From Thermobifida halotolerans (GTDB lineage: Bacteria; Actinomycetota; Actinomycetes; Streptosporangiales; Streptosporangiaceae), in contig NZ_CP063196.1 in the NCBI RefSeq assembly GCF_003574835.2, positions 2,108,001-2,172,000 of the forward strand: 64,000 bases of DNA, in the 5' to 3' direction. Position numbers and translations under genes: made by a program. Of this stretch, positions 17,227 through 26,149 are shown piece by piece (position 1 is the stretch's first letter; every line of letters begins with the position of its first letter). The notes under the pieces were generated by a model. It was not told the DNA's origin. It searched no databases and saw nothing but the letters and a program-made list of their open reading frames with translations.

Positions 17227-18198
17227 GTGACTGTTGGGTATGCGGGTGGCTACACGGCTTGGTCGGCAGGGCGGTTGCTCCAACGCGCGCTCTCGTCGGC
17301 CAGCCGCGTGGCCATCAACCGGATCACCGCGATCTTGACCATGGCCTCGGAGTTGGTGGTCAGGCGCTCATAGTCACGGGCCAGGCGATGGTTGCGCACC
17401 AGCCATCCGAAGGTGCGCTCGATGACCCACCTGCGCGGCAGTACCTGGAAGCCTTTGACGTCGTCGCTGTGCCTGATGACCACCAGCCGCAGCTTCTCCC
17501 GGGCCCAGGTGAGCAGGCTGTTGTCGACCTTGTCGGCGTAGCCGGCGTCGACCCGGACCAGACCCACAGAAGGGAAGCGGGCGGCCAGTGTCTGAAGGAC
17601 CCGGCGCCCGCCAGGCCGGCCCTGGACCGAGGCGGAGGTGACCGCGGCCACCAGCACCAGGCCCAAGGCGTCGGTGACCAGGTGCCGTTTGCGTCCGGTG
17701 GTGCGCTTGCCCGCGTCCTACCCACGGTCCTGGCCGCCCTCGCTGGACTTGGTCGACTGGGCGTCCAGCACCGCCGCCGACGGGCTTGGAGCGCGGCCTG
17801 CGGCGGTGCGGACCTTCTCGCGCAGGGTGTCGTGGATGCGGTCGATGGTGTCGTCGGCGGTCCAGATGCGGTACCAGCGGTAGGCGGCGTCCCAGGGCAG
17901 CAGGTCGGCCGGGATCATCCGCCGCTGGCAGCCCGAGCGCAGCACGAAGAAGATCGCGTCCGGGACCAGCCGGTCGTCGTATTTGCGGGGTGCTCCGCCC
18001 TTGCGCTGGTTGCGGGTGGGCATGAGCGGTTCGGTCACCGCCCGGACCGGGTCGGAGAGGCTGGAGGGATAGCCTGGGCGGGCATCCCCGCCGGATTTGC
18101 ATCTGCACACACAGCGCGATTCTGGCGGGGATGTTCTGCTCTCTCAGCGGCGGGCCCGGCCATCACCTTGCGCAGCTGAACGCATACCCAACAGTCGC
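17227..18198 (-). mobile_element. IS5-family (DUF4096-type) element
   Basis: Inverted ends GTGACTGTTGGGTATGCG (17227-17244) and CGCATACCCAACAGTCGC (18181-18198) bound a 0.97-kb element inserted just beyond the CRISPR leader. Confidence 0.8.
17250..18026 (-). pseudogene. IS5-family transposase with one nonsense codon
   Basis: The minus-strand frame runs MPTRNQRKGGAPRKYDDRLV, PDAIFFVLRSGCQRRMIPAD, AAYRWYRIWTADDTIDRIHD, AAVLDAQSTKSSEGG (first Asp), TTGRKRHLVTDALGLV, VRVDAGYADK (second Asp) and PRRWVIERTFGWLVRNHRL (Glu). A TAG after GGQDRG (about 17718-17720) is the only lesion I see; the same frame continues on both sides. It could be read through or is recently inactivated. Confidence 0.8.
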
Positions 18199-18357
18199 TG
18201 AGGGGCGTTGGCTGAGTGTTATCGGCGGTCAGAACCGGTCGAAACGGGAATGAACCACGTGGCGCGATCAGACCACCCGGAACGGCCGGATTGGTCTACC
18301 TTCTGACCTGCGCCAACGTCATCACGGATGTGCATGGGGCTCTAGAGCGGCCCTGGG

Positions 18358-18681
18358 ATGACCGACCAGGTGTTCGGTCATGGTGCGTGCCTGCTGGCCG
18401 GATGTGGCTACCCCCGCCCGTACCGACGGCGGGCGGTCTACCGTGGCGGCTATGCGCTCACCCGCCCCCGTCAGTGGACCGCGGTCGCTCTCGTCGCCGT
18501 GGCGCTGCCCGCGCTCATGATCGTCGCCTGGCCGCTGCTTCCCTTACTGGCCGGGCTGCCGTCCGGGGCCTTGCCGTTGGGGCGCGTTCTGTGGGCGCTG
18601 TCCAAGTCAGCGGGCCAGGCGCGCCGGGCGGTTCGGTTGGCGATGTGTCGGCTTCCGGGCGATCCGTGGGGGCGGCACTGA
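18358..18681 (+). CDS. Hypothetical small membrane protein
   Basis: The frame encodes 107 residues with one hydrophobic stretch (TAVALVAVALPALMIVAWPLLPLLA) between basic ends. No strong ribosome site lies at ATG 18358 and I do not recognise it. It precedes a zeta-toxin locus, and reality as a gene is uncertain. Confidence 0.35.
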   Translation: MTDQVFGHGACLLAGCGYPRPYRRRAVYRGGYALTRPRQWTAVALVAVALPALMIVAWPLLPLLAGLPSGALPLGRVLWALSKSAGQARRAVRLAMCRLPGDPWGRH

Positions 18682-18751
18682 CGTCTTCGCTGCGTTGACC
18701 TCTGTCATGTTCACTGCGCTCAACAAGAACACAACCACTCTGGAGGTTCCG

Positions 18752-18988
18752 ATGAGCACCGACGACATCACCGCTCTGTACGGCGCGCTCTCCGACACCG
18801 CGACCGCGCTCACCGGCCGCTACATCGAGTTGGGCGAAGCCGCCAGGACTCCCGAAGAGGAGGAGTTCTGGGACACCGAGGTCATGGGCCTGCGCGAGGA
18901 ACGCCGCCGAATCGATTCCACCGACCGTGAGGCTGTCCTCGAACACACTCGCCGCTGGGCCCGCGAACTCGCCGAGTTAGAGCGTTGA
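18752..18988 (+). CDS. Small helical protein paired with a zeta-toxin gene (putative antitoxin)
   Basis: This is a 78-residue acidic helical protein from ATG 18752, with GGAGG eight bases upstream. It contains ITALYGALSDTATALTGRYI, TPEEEEFWDTEVMGLREERR and DREAVLEHTRRWARELAEL. Its TGA overlaps the ATG of the zeta-toxin relic (TGATG), so the two were translationally coupled. Small helical proteins preceding zeta toxins in actinomycetes are candidate epsilon-like antitoxins; the function is inferred from this order. The gene is intact although the toxin is not. Confidence 0.65.
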   Translation: MSTDDITALYGALSDTATALTGRYIELGEAARTPEEEEFWDTEVMGLREERRRIDSTDREAVLEHTRRWARELAELER

Positions 18989-19410
18989 TGGTGTTCGAAG
19001 AGTACGTCCTCGGTCAGGGGCAACTCGATCGCGTTTTCGAACGGCCCGGACGCGGCGTCCGCACATTCGTGTTCGGAAGGCTCCCCCTTCACCCCTGAGG
19101 GTCCGGTGCTGGTGCTCGTCGGGGGCAGGCCGGTGCGGGCAAGAGCCGCGCCGTTGAGGGAATCACGAAGCGTTGCCCCAATCGTCTCTCGTCCTGGTCA
19201 TCGGCGGCGACCTGAGGGCGTTTCACCCCGCTGTCGCGAGGTCGTGCGCGCTGACGTCCAGCCGTGCCCGACGCTACCGCCCAAGCCTTCGGGGAGTGGG
19301 TGAAACGGTCCACCGGTGTCGTGGCCGGGAACGTTCGCCTGGGTGCTCTCATGCCGCGATGGGAGCGGTCGGCTCCCAACGAACACCTTTCTCGCTGCGT
19401 ACCCGGGCGC
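18988..19410 (+). pseudogene. Zeta-toxin (UDP-GlcNAc kinase-like) relic
   Basis: It begins MVFEEYVLGQGQLDRVFER, stops at 19096-19098, and then in successive frames shows PVLVLVGG, GAGKSRA (Walker A), GDLRAFHP and MPDATAQAFGEWVKRS. These are the P-loop and the second helix of zeta kinases, which poison peptidoglycan synthesis by phosphorylating UDP-GlcNAc. At least three frameshifts and loss of the 3' half make it dead. Confidence 0.65.
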
Positions 19411-19479
19411 GTTCGCGGCACTGGTCGACGGCACGCCCGGGTCGCGGGTGTTGGTGTTGCGCCGCTCCACCAGCGCCCC

Positions 19480-20335
19480 GGCGGACGTTGGCGTCCAGCA
19501 CGATGTCGCAGTAGCCGTCGAATACGTCAGGCTCGGCCCCGCCCGTGCGGCGGGGCCGGTAGTCGTTGCGCATCCCCCTGGCCGGATCGTCCACGGCCAG
19601 CGTCAGCGGCTGCTCGCTCGAATGGGTGAGGAGCGCGTCGTCGCCGGGAGGGTGGCCGGCGGCGTGGGCCAAGCGGCGGCAGGACATGCTGAGGGTGGTG
19701 GCGTCGGTGCGGCGGTCCGCCAGCACCAGCAGGTTCTCCACGGCGTCGCGCGCATTGGTGCAGCCGAGGCGGTCAGGCGTCGGCGATCTCCTGCTGAGTG
19801 GCGGTGGTGGTGTGGGCGCGGCCCGGTTCGGCCCAGGTCGCCAGCGGGGTGCGCCGCGCCCCGTCGCGTCACTGCGCGAGCGTGATCTGGTCGACCACGT
19901 CGCGTTGACGGCGCGCCTCACTGGGAACGGGCCCGCCCACGGCTTTGTGCACGGCGGCGAAACCGTCACCCACGCCGGTGGCGTACCACTGGTGGGGATC
20001 GCCGATCACCACCAGTTTGATGCCCGAGATCTGGGTGACCTCCGCCAGGCGGGCCAGCGCCCGGTCATCGAGCATGGCGGCCTCGTCGATGACGAGCACG
20101 TCGATTCCGGACAGGATCTGGCTGGAGTCGATGCGGGTCAGCCAGGCGGCGACCGTGCTGTGGGATGCCTGCTTCGGTGGTGAGGTTGGCCCCAGCCACC
20201 CGCTGTCAGCCCGCCTGCCAGGCGGCCGGGCCGCACTCATGATGGTGGTCTTGCCCGCTCCGGCCACGCCGATCACCGCATCCAGAGCATGCCCGCCGGT
20301 GGTTAGGCGCTCGGTGACGGCGTGTTGCTCAGCCG
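19480..20335 (-). pseudogene. MobF/TraA-type relaxase helicase-domain relic
   Basis: Minus-strand pieces show LTLSAEQHAVTERLTTGGHA, VIGVAGAGKTTIM (Walker A), STVAAWLTRIDS, VLVIDEAAMLDDRALARL (Walker B), KLVVIGDPHQ and RRQRDVVDQITLA. This is the RecD-like helicase part of TrwC-type conjugative relaxases. Several frameshifts and the missing N-terminal relaxase domain mark it as debris of a conjugative element. Confidence 0.65.
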
Positions 20336-20337
20336 AG

Positions 20338-20586
20338 AGCGTGAGCCTGCTCCTGGACAAACTCGCCACCGACGACGGCCGTCCCGCGCTGTCGGCGCAC
20401 GTCCTGCGCCGCACCTTCGGCACCAGCCTCGCCCGCAGCAGGGTGGGTGGGGTGACCGTGGCCCAACTCATGGAACACGAGAGGTCGGAGACCATCCGCT
20501 GTTCCCCCTGTCCACCCGGGTTGGCTTGGAGGCTGCGGTCTTCCGTCTTCCCACCGGCACGTGACGACGTGGCCCCCGGTCTGTGA
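20338..20586 (+). pseudogene. Tyrosine recombinase (integrase) C-terminal fragment
   Basis: Plus-strand text SAHVLRRTFGTSLARS and VTVAQLMEHERSETIR is the C-terminal catalytic half of XerC/phage-type integrases (H-x-x-R box and the LLGH box). A frameshift follows, since FPLSTRVGLEAAVFRLPTGT continues in another frame, and the nucleophilic Tyr would lie there. It butts against the relaxase relic on the opposite strand. Confidence 0.6.
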
Positions 20587-20702
20587 CCGGCAACGGAGAG
20601 GCCGACGTTCAGCGTTACCCCACGCGAGAACAACACCCCGTCAAGGTCGCCTTGACACTACAAACGTGGAACACCCCTCCCCTGGCCGGGGATCGGCGTC
20701 GA

Positions 20703-20951
20703 TCAATCCGGTGCACCGGAGTCCGGGCCTTTGCGGACGCGAGCAATCAGTTCCCGTACGATCGCTGCACGATGGGCATCGCCGGTGGCTTCGAACAGGG
20801 CCACGGCTTGGGCGAGCGCCTTCACCGCCTTTCCTGCCTCACCACTGGCAGCAAGGACCAGGCCGATCCCGGTCCACGCCTGCGCCTCGCCGTGGGCATC
20901 CCCCACCCGCTGGAAGACCTGGCGGGCGCGGGTGTGAGCCTCAACCGACAT
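20703..20951 (-). pseudogene. TPR-protein C-terminal fragment
   Basis: The 82 residues (ARQVFQRVGDAHGEAQAWTG, LVLAASGEAGKAVKALAQAV, FEATGDAHRAAIVRELIARV) form about two tetratricopeptide repeats, as at the end of AfsR/SARP-type or NB-ARC regulators. No N-terminus is found; the sequence changes at about 20951 into a plus-strand regulator scrap. Confidence 0.5.
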
Positions 20952-21101
20952 CCGCGTCGTCCCGTTCGCGGTCGGCGCTCACGCCAACCCCGACGGCGGA
21001 TTCCTGCTCATCAAACTACCCGACCCGTTCACCGAGACCGCCTACGCCGACAGACCCGCTGGCGCCCTCTACCTGGAGACCACCGACGCCGAAAGACTCA
21101 T
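20952..21101 (+). pseudogene. DUF5753 regulator fragment cut by an IS
   Basis: Text IRVVPFAVGAHANPDGGFLL, PFTETAYADRPAGALYLETT and DAERLIE matches the ligand-domain (DUF5753) end of actinobacterial XRE regulators. It terminates exactly at the IS end at 21102. Confidence 0.6.
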
Positions 21102-22076
21102 TGAGGTTTTCTCAACGAATATGGGCTGGGCGGTGGGGCGAGGGCGGGACGGTGAGAGGGGGCCCTGGCTCCTGACAGGCGTGAAGCCTCTGGTAGGACG
21201 GTTCTCACCACAGGACCGCGTCCACTGGACCAGAGGCTTCGCGGTGGTTCCCTGTTCTGCCGTGTTTGATGTTCCCCGTCCCGTGGTCACCTACTTGGCT
21301 CGCCTGCTGGCCGCTCATCGCCGCGCTCTTGGCACGCCCCGCCGGTCCCGGGCACTGACTCCGGTTCGTCAGGCACTGCTGGTGCTGTGCTGGTTCCGTG
21401 GCGGCAGCCGCGTCACCGCCCCGGCCCGTGATCACGCCGTCAGCCGGGTCACCGCCTACCGGTAGGCGCACGAAGGCATCCACGTGCTGGCCGCCCAAGC
21501 TCCCCAGTTGCGCCAGGTCCTGGACGAGCTCCGCGACCAGGGCAGGTCCCCGGTCATCCTGGATGGCAAGGTCTTCGCCACCACCGGCTGCGCGGAACCC
21601 AACGACCGCGGCACAGACGTGTGGTATTCGGCGCACAAGCACCACCATGGTGCGGGCGTGCGGTTCCTCGCCGATGCCGCCGGCCATCCGCTGTGGGCCT
21701 TTGAGGCCGTGCCGGGGTCCACGGTTCGGCCTCACCGCCGCGCGCATCCACGCCCTGCCCTGCCGCGGTATGCGGCCGCCCACGAAGGCCTGGTCGTGTT
21801 GACCGACGGCGGCCACGACGAAGCCGGAGTAGGCATCCACATCCCCGATCCGGGCTTCCCGGGAGGTGTCGTAGGCGCGCATGCACGCCGACAACCGGGC
21901 CGACAACCGGCTGCTGCGGGCCGTGCGCGCGGTGGGCGAACGCGCCATGGCCGTACTGGTCGGCCGCCACACCGCGCTGCGCCGCATCAGCCTCAGCCCC
22001 TCCGCGGTCGGCCGCATCGTCCAGGCCACCCTGGCCCTACACCGCTACGAACACCCAATTCGTTGAGAAAACCTCA
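21102..22076 (+). mobile_element. IS5-type element B, full-length copy with broken transposase
   Basis: Perfect 19-base inverted ends TGAGGTTTTCTCAACGAAT (21102-21120) and complement (22058-22076) bound 975 bases. Transposase text begins VTYLARLLAAHRRALGTPRR and continues SRVTAPARDHAVSRVTAYR, then TAG (21463-21465), then EGIHVLAAQAPQLRQVLDEL, VILDGKVFATT and DVWYSAHKHHHGAG; it later shifts frame and ends LHRYEHPIR. It is a HARBI-like IS5 enzyme, inactive here. The same TAG is present in the copy at 45290. Confidence 0.85.
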
Positions 22077-22127
22077 CTGCACCGTGTTCTGCTCTGTGGA
22101 CGAGGTCCTCCTTCTCCACCACCGGCA

Positions 22128-22337
22128 ACGGACTTATTTAAGATCGGCGACACAAAGAACCTCGACGGCCCCGTCCTCACCGTCACCGGCACCGACTGGA
22201 ACACTTTCCTTGACCAGGTCGTCGCAGTAGCCACCGATCACTCCGGCCGCCTCACCGCCTTCCAACCGGACGACAGCTTCATCCTGTCACCGAACCACCG
22301 GACCTTCTTGGACTCCGTCGCGATGTCGAAGCCGTGA
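22128..22337 (+). pseudogene. DUF397-like fragment
   Basis: KIGDTKNLDGPVLTVTGTDW and NTFLDQVV match the D..K..DGPVL.....W..F end of DUF397 proteins, which accompany DUF5753 regulators. The typical N-terminal SSYS..GG..CVEV part is missing. Confidence 0.5.
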
Positions 22338-23185
22338 TGGACGCATACCAGCACTCCCGGTACGAAAGAGTGCTCAGGTCTCTGCCCGACCTCCTCCTAC
22401 GCGCACACACCACAGTCCGCGCGCTCGGAGGGGAGGAGTTGCTCACAGCGGAACGACTGTTGGCTCTGAGCGCACAAGCGGCAGCGATGATCCTGACAAA
22501 ACTTGGAGAAACCGACCTGGCTTGGATCGCGGCAGAGCGTGGACTCCAGGCAGCGCAACGGTCCGGGGATACTGCCGTCATAGGTTCATTGCTCAGATCA
22601 GGCGTACATTCGCTCCACTCTTATGGGCAGGGAGCAACCTCCGTGGAGATGGCCGAGCAGGCCGCTAGTTACCTTCGGAGGGAAATGGACTGGTCATTCC
22701 CTCAAGAGCTCTCCGTGTACGGAACTCTCCTGCTGCCCGGATCCGTTGCCGCCGCGCGTGAAGGAGACCGAAGCGCGGCCCGTGGCTACCTGGAAGAGTC
22801 CGAGAAGGTGGCTCTGAGGCTGGGCACGGAGCGCAACGACCTGTGGACGTCTTTCGGGACGACAAACGTCGCTGTTCACCGTGTGGTGGTGGCCAACTCT
22901 CTCGGTGACGTGGACGCCGCTATCCAACTCGGCCGAAGAATCGACACTTCAGGGCTCTCCATTGAACGGCGGGTGCGGCACGCGCTGGAGTTGGCCTCGG
23001 CCTACGTTAAGCGCAACCAGATCGATGCGGCGATAGGCCGGGTGCTCGAAGCAGAGAGGCTGTCCCCCGAACAGATCCGGTGGCACGTGATGAGCCGTCA
23101 GATCGTCACAGGGATGCTACGGACCAGGTCCGGAAAACGAAACCGCGACCTGGTGGCGCTGGCCTTGCGGATGGGAGTTTTCTGA
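22337..23185 (+). CDS. Helical-repeat C-terminal domain of an XRE-type regulator (N-terminal HTH missing)
   Basis: About 282 residues of TPR-like helices: YERVLRSLPDLLLRAHTTVR, LLALSAQAAAMILTKLGETD, LAWIAAERGLQAAQRSGDTA, then VRHALELASAYVKRNQIDAA and WHVMSRQIVTGMLRTRSGKR. Actinomycete regulators of this type begin with a helix-turn-helix of about 70 residues, absent here; RRDVEAV upstream reads in the same frame without a start and runs out in the DUF397 scrap. The frame itself is undamaged. A NUDIX gene follows 22 bases later, the usual partner in this neighbourhood. Confidence 0.6.
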   Translation: MDAYQHSRYERVLRSLPDLLLRAHTTVRALGGEELLTAERLLALSAQAAAMILTKLGETDLAWIAAERGLQAAQRSGDTAVIGSLLRSGVHSLHSYGQGATSVEMAEQAASYLRREMDWSFPQELSVYGTLLLPGSVAAAREGDRSAARGYLEESEKVALRLGTERNDLWTSFGTTNVAVHRVVVANSLGDVDAAIQLGRRIDTSGLSIERRVRHALELASAYVKRNQIDAAIGRVLEAERLSPEQIRWHVMSRQIVTGMLRTRSGKRNRDLVALALRMGVF

Positions 23186-23207
23186 CCGTGCCGTTAGGGT
23201 CTTCCGT

Positions 23208-23677
23208 ATGAGCGTTGATCCCGCCGAGTCCTTTGCTCGGCCCCGGGTGGCCGCCGGGGTGTTGTTCTTCGACGATCACGACCGCGTGCTGTTGGTGGTG
23301 CCCTCCTACAAGAACTACCGCGATATCCCGGCGGCTACGTCGAACACGGCGAGACTCCCCGTCAGGCGGCACAGCGCGAGGTCCGCGAGGAACTGGGCAT
23401 CGACCCGCCCCTGGGCAGACTGCTCGTCGTCGACTGGGCGCCCACCCCCGTCGAAGGCGACAAGCAGCTCTTCGTCTTCGACGGCGGCCTACTGGAGCAG
23501 AAGGACCGGGACGCGATCGTCCTCGACCCGGCCGAGCTGACCGGCTACGAGTTCTGCGACGCCCCCCGGATCCACGAGCACACGATCCCCCGCCTGGCCC
23601 GCAGAATCACCCAAGCTGTCCAAGCCCGAGCAGAGGGCGCCACCCGCTACCTGGAGAACGGCGCACCGGCCGGATAA
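23208..23677 (+). pseudogene. NUDIX hydrolase, single-base frameshift
   Basis: It starts MSVDPAESFARPRVAAGVLF with FDDHDRVLLVVPSYKNY in frame. One base is missing in the C-run near 23327 (ATCCCGGCGG where ATCCCCGGCGG would restore the frame). After that the perfect NUDIX box GYVEHGETPRQAAQREVREE followed by LGI appears, then KQLFVFDGGLLEQKDRDAIV to the TAA at 23675-23677. Such enzymes cleave nucleoside-diphosphate-linked substrates. A single indel in a homopolymer could be a sequencing error. Confidence 0.75.
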
Positions 23678-24009
23678 GCCATCGGCGGAAGTACCACGAC
23701 CGCCTCGGACAACCCCGGGCACCGGTCCGTCCCCGCTGCGCGGGCCACACCGCGGGTTGCTCGGGACGCTGTCGAGCGGGGATACACCGAAGACCGTTCC
23801 GCGTTCCTGCCCCGACCGGCCGCTGTCGGTGACGCCCCTGCCTCACCGTCCGGGTGCTGCCGCTTAACGCCCCTCCGGTGCGATTCTTCTCCCCCGGCCT
23901 TCTGGTGATCGGCGGCGGGCGCTGAACCACAGCGTTTTCCCTTCTGGACACAGGCGCGTCTCCCTGGTCTGCTTTCAGTCCGGTTTACTGTCCGTGACAG
24001 CACGAGTGA
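23678..24009. other. No recognised feature
   Basis: This GC-rich stretch lies between the NUDIX and phosphotransferase relics. No ribosome site with a plausible frame, hairpin or repeat stood out. Confidence 0.3.
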
Positions 24010-24017
24010 GCGGGGAA

Positions 24018-24960
24018 CGTGGTTGGGTACCTGGGAGTGGGTCAAGGCCCGGACCGTGGCGGAGGGGGCGGTGTGGCGTTCCGGGGACGCAACCCTGTTC
24101 AGACGGACCGGCGGGCGCTGAGGTGTGCGCCGAAGCAGACTTCCAGGGCATGCTGGCGGACCGGGGATTCCCGGTGTCCCGAATCGTGGGGACGGGCCGG
24201 GAGCGGGAAGGGTTCTTCTTCGTCGAGCAGAGCGTGGGAACGGAATCGCTGCACGAGGTGGCGGTACGCGACACCGAGGGGACCGGGACCGTGCGCCAGA
24301 CTGCCGTGGACACGGCCGCGGAGGTCTCCGTCCGACTGCTGACCGCCCAGATCCGCGCCGTCGAGCAACACCCCGGGCAGGCGGCGGACTGGGTGGGGTG
24401 AGCCGGCTTCGTCGACACCGTGCTCGCCGAGAACCCCGACCTCGACACCCACCGGGTACGCACGGCCCTGGACACGGTCCTCGCGCGACTGGGCGGGATT
24501 CCGGTGTCGTTCGGACACCTCGACTACGGCCTGCCCAACGTCTTTGCCAACGGGGTGATCGACTGGCAGCACCACGCCCTGATCCCCGTGGGGTTCGACG
24601 TGTGTCCGATGCTCGACATCGCAGCGTTCAAGGGCGGCGGGGGCTACGTCTTCACCCGCCAGCAGCGCCGGTCCTACCTCGCACTTCTCGACGAGGCCGG
24701 CGAGAACCTGACAGGTCTTCGCCTGAGCCGCTTCCTCGGCGACTTCCTGTTGGTGAAGTGCTTCTTCTTCCTCGCCCTGATGCGCCCGGAGGACCCGAGC
24801 GACCAGCGCAGACAAGCGAAGTGGGCCTACCGCAGAAAACTGCTCTCCCCGGGGTTCGACTCCTATGAGCGCGGCCACCGGATCGACACCGCATCGTTTC
24901 CCACTCTGGCCGCCTTCCTCACCGGCCCCACCGGCGACTCTGCAACCCCACCACGGACAC
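24018..24960 (+). pseudogene. APH-type phosphotransferase relic
   Basis: The first frame reads TWEWVKARTVAEGAVWRSGD, ATLFRRTGG to about 24117. A frameshift brings AEVCAEADFQGMLADRGFPV, GREREGFFFVEQSVG, and then a TGA at 24399-24401 where a Trp codon is likely. The same frame continues VSFGHLDYGLPNVFANGVID (catalytic HxDxxxxN) and CPMLDIAAFKGGGG, to HRIDTASFPTLAAFL. It is a kinase-fold enzyme of the aminoglycoside/homoserine phosphotransferase superfamily; the substrate is unknown. Downstream coding to 25364 runs antisense to another gene and is probably not part of it. Confidence 0.65.
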
Positions 24961-25068
24961 CGCCACCAGAAGGCAGGCGGTCCGGAGGGATCACCGCGTG
25001 GTGGACGTTCGCAGACGCACGCCCTCCAGCAGGCTCAACTCCCTGCCCCGCCCGTCAACCGGACCTGC

Positions 25069-25800
25069 TCAGGAGGACCGTTCTGCCGTGGGCGGCCAGT
25101 CGCGCCGGTAGCCCTCCTGAAGCGGACCACCAACGAGGTCGAGTACTTCCGTGGCGGCGTCGACCAAGCGGTTCGGCGCGCCTGTCTCACACGTCTGCCG
25201 GTAGCTGTCCAACAGGTGCGAGCCGCGTTCTGCGTCGGCCTCCAGCAGCCGCCGGGGCAGCCACTTGCCGCCACCCGTCCAGGCCCGGTGGTGGTCGAAG
25301 AGCAGGTCGGCTGTCTTGGCCAGAACGGTCCAGGCCGTGGCGAGGCGTTCTGCCGGGTCGGTGACCGTGCCCAGGTCGTCCAGCGCGTCGGTCAGCAAGT
25401 ACCGTCCCGTCTCCACCGCCTTCGCGCCCAACGGCGGCGGCCCCTGCCGCAACTGCGCCTCGGCGAGGTCGCGTACCCGGGCGGCGTGGCCGTCCACGTC
25501 GACCAGCACGATCCCGGTGGCATACATGAACTGCATGATTCCGCGGCGGGACCGCGCGTCAGCGGCGAACACCTCATCGAGACCGTTGGCGGTGTGGACG
25601 AACAACTCCACCAAGCGCCCCTCGAACCTGATCGTCTCCCGGCGGGTCCGCTCGGGCTCGGGGAGGAGGACCGCGATGTCCAGGTCACTGGCCGCGGTGG
25701 CCCGCCCGGCGGCCGTTGATCCCGCCAGCACCGCGGCGAGCGCATGCGGGAAGCGCCCCGCCGCGATCCGGCGCGCCTGGTCGACAGGATCAGCACGCAT
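25069..25800 (-). CDS. Nucleotidyltransferase-domain protein
   Basis: This intact 243-residue protein starts MRADPVDQARRIAAGRFPHA. The pol-beta-type NTase signature appears at about residues 27-45 (GSTAAGRATAASDLDIAVLL): G-S, then D-x-D. A third acidic residue lies in EGRLVELFVH. The second half is helical (RYLLTDALDDLGTVTDPAER, WTVLAKTADLLFDHHRAWTG), as in kanamycin-type or MNT-HEPN-like proteins. It could transfer a nucleotide to a small molecule or protein. The neighbouring phosphotransferase relic hints at antibiotic-modifying context, but the substrate is unknown. Confidence 0.75.
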   Translation of the reverse strand: MRADPVDQARRIAAGRFPHALAAVLAGSTAAGRATAASDLDIAVLLPEPERTRRETIRFEGRLVELFVHTANGLDEVFAADARSRRGIMQFMYATGIVLVDVDGHAARVRDLAEAQLRQGPPPLGAKAVETGRYLLTDALDDLGTVTDPAERLATAWTVLAKTADLLFDHHRAWTGGGKWLPRRLLEADAERGSHLLDSYRQTCETGAPNRLVDAATEVLDLVGGPLQEGYRRDWPPTAERSS

Positions 25801-26149
25801 GGGGGCAACCGTGCCACGGGACCGTCACCGTCCGCGAGAAGTTTTCCACCACGGCCGTCCATGAGACTCCCACGACAGTACAACCAGACCTGCCAGGGGC
25901 CTCGATCCCGCCCCACCTGTCCCGTCCCAGGGGGACACAACCCAAGAAACCGAGCGCTCCAGGCATACCGTGCAGCCACGCCGCTCCGGGGCCGGCCTGT
26001 TTCCCGTGGGAAAGCATCGGTCTTGGACCGTGACCGCCATCGTCCTGCCCTCACCGGTAACCGTGGGTAATCGGATGCCGAAAGCCGGTGACCCGGCTAG
26101 GTTGTGAAGCGGTTGCGTTACGCGCACACAGAAGCAAAGGAGTTCGATC
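25801..26149. promoter_or_regulatory. Divergent intergenic region upstream of hisS
   Basis: It separates the leftward nucleotidyltransferase from the rightward synthetase and should hold both promoters. AAAGGAG at 26136-26142 is the ribosome site for the synthetase. I see no T-box or tRNA-like structure. Confidence 0.4.

Noticed and set aside
24420-25364. Phosphotransferase frame extending to 25364
   Set aside because: The last 130 codons are low-complexity and antisense to the nucleotidyltransferase gene, so the natural end was probably lost by a frameshift near 24960.
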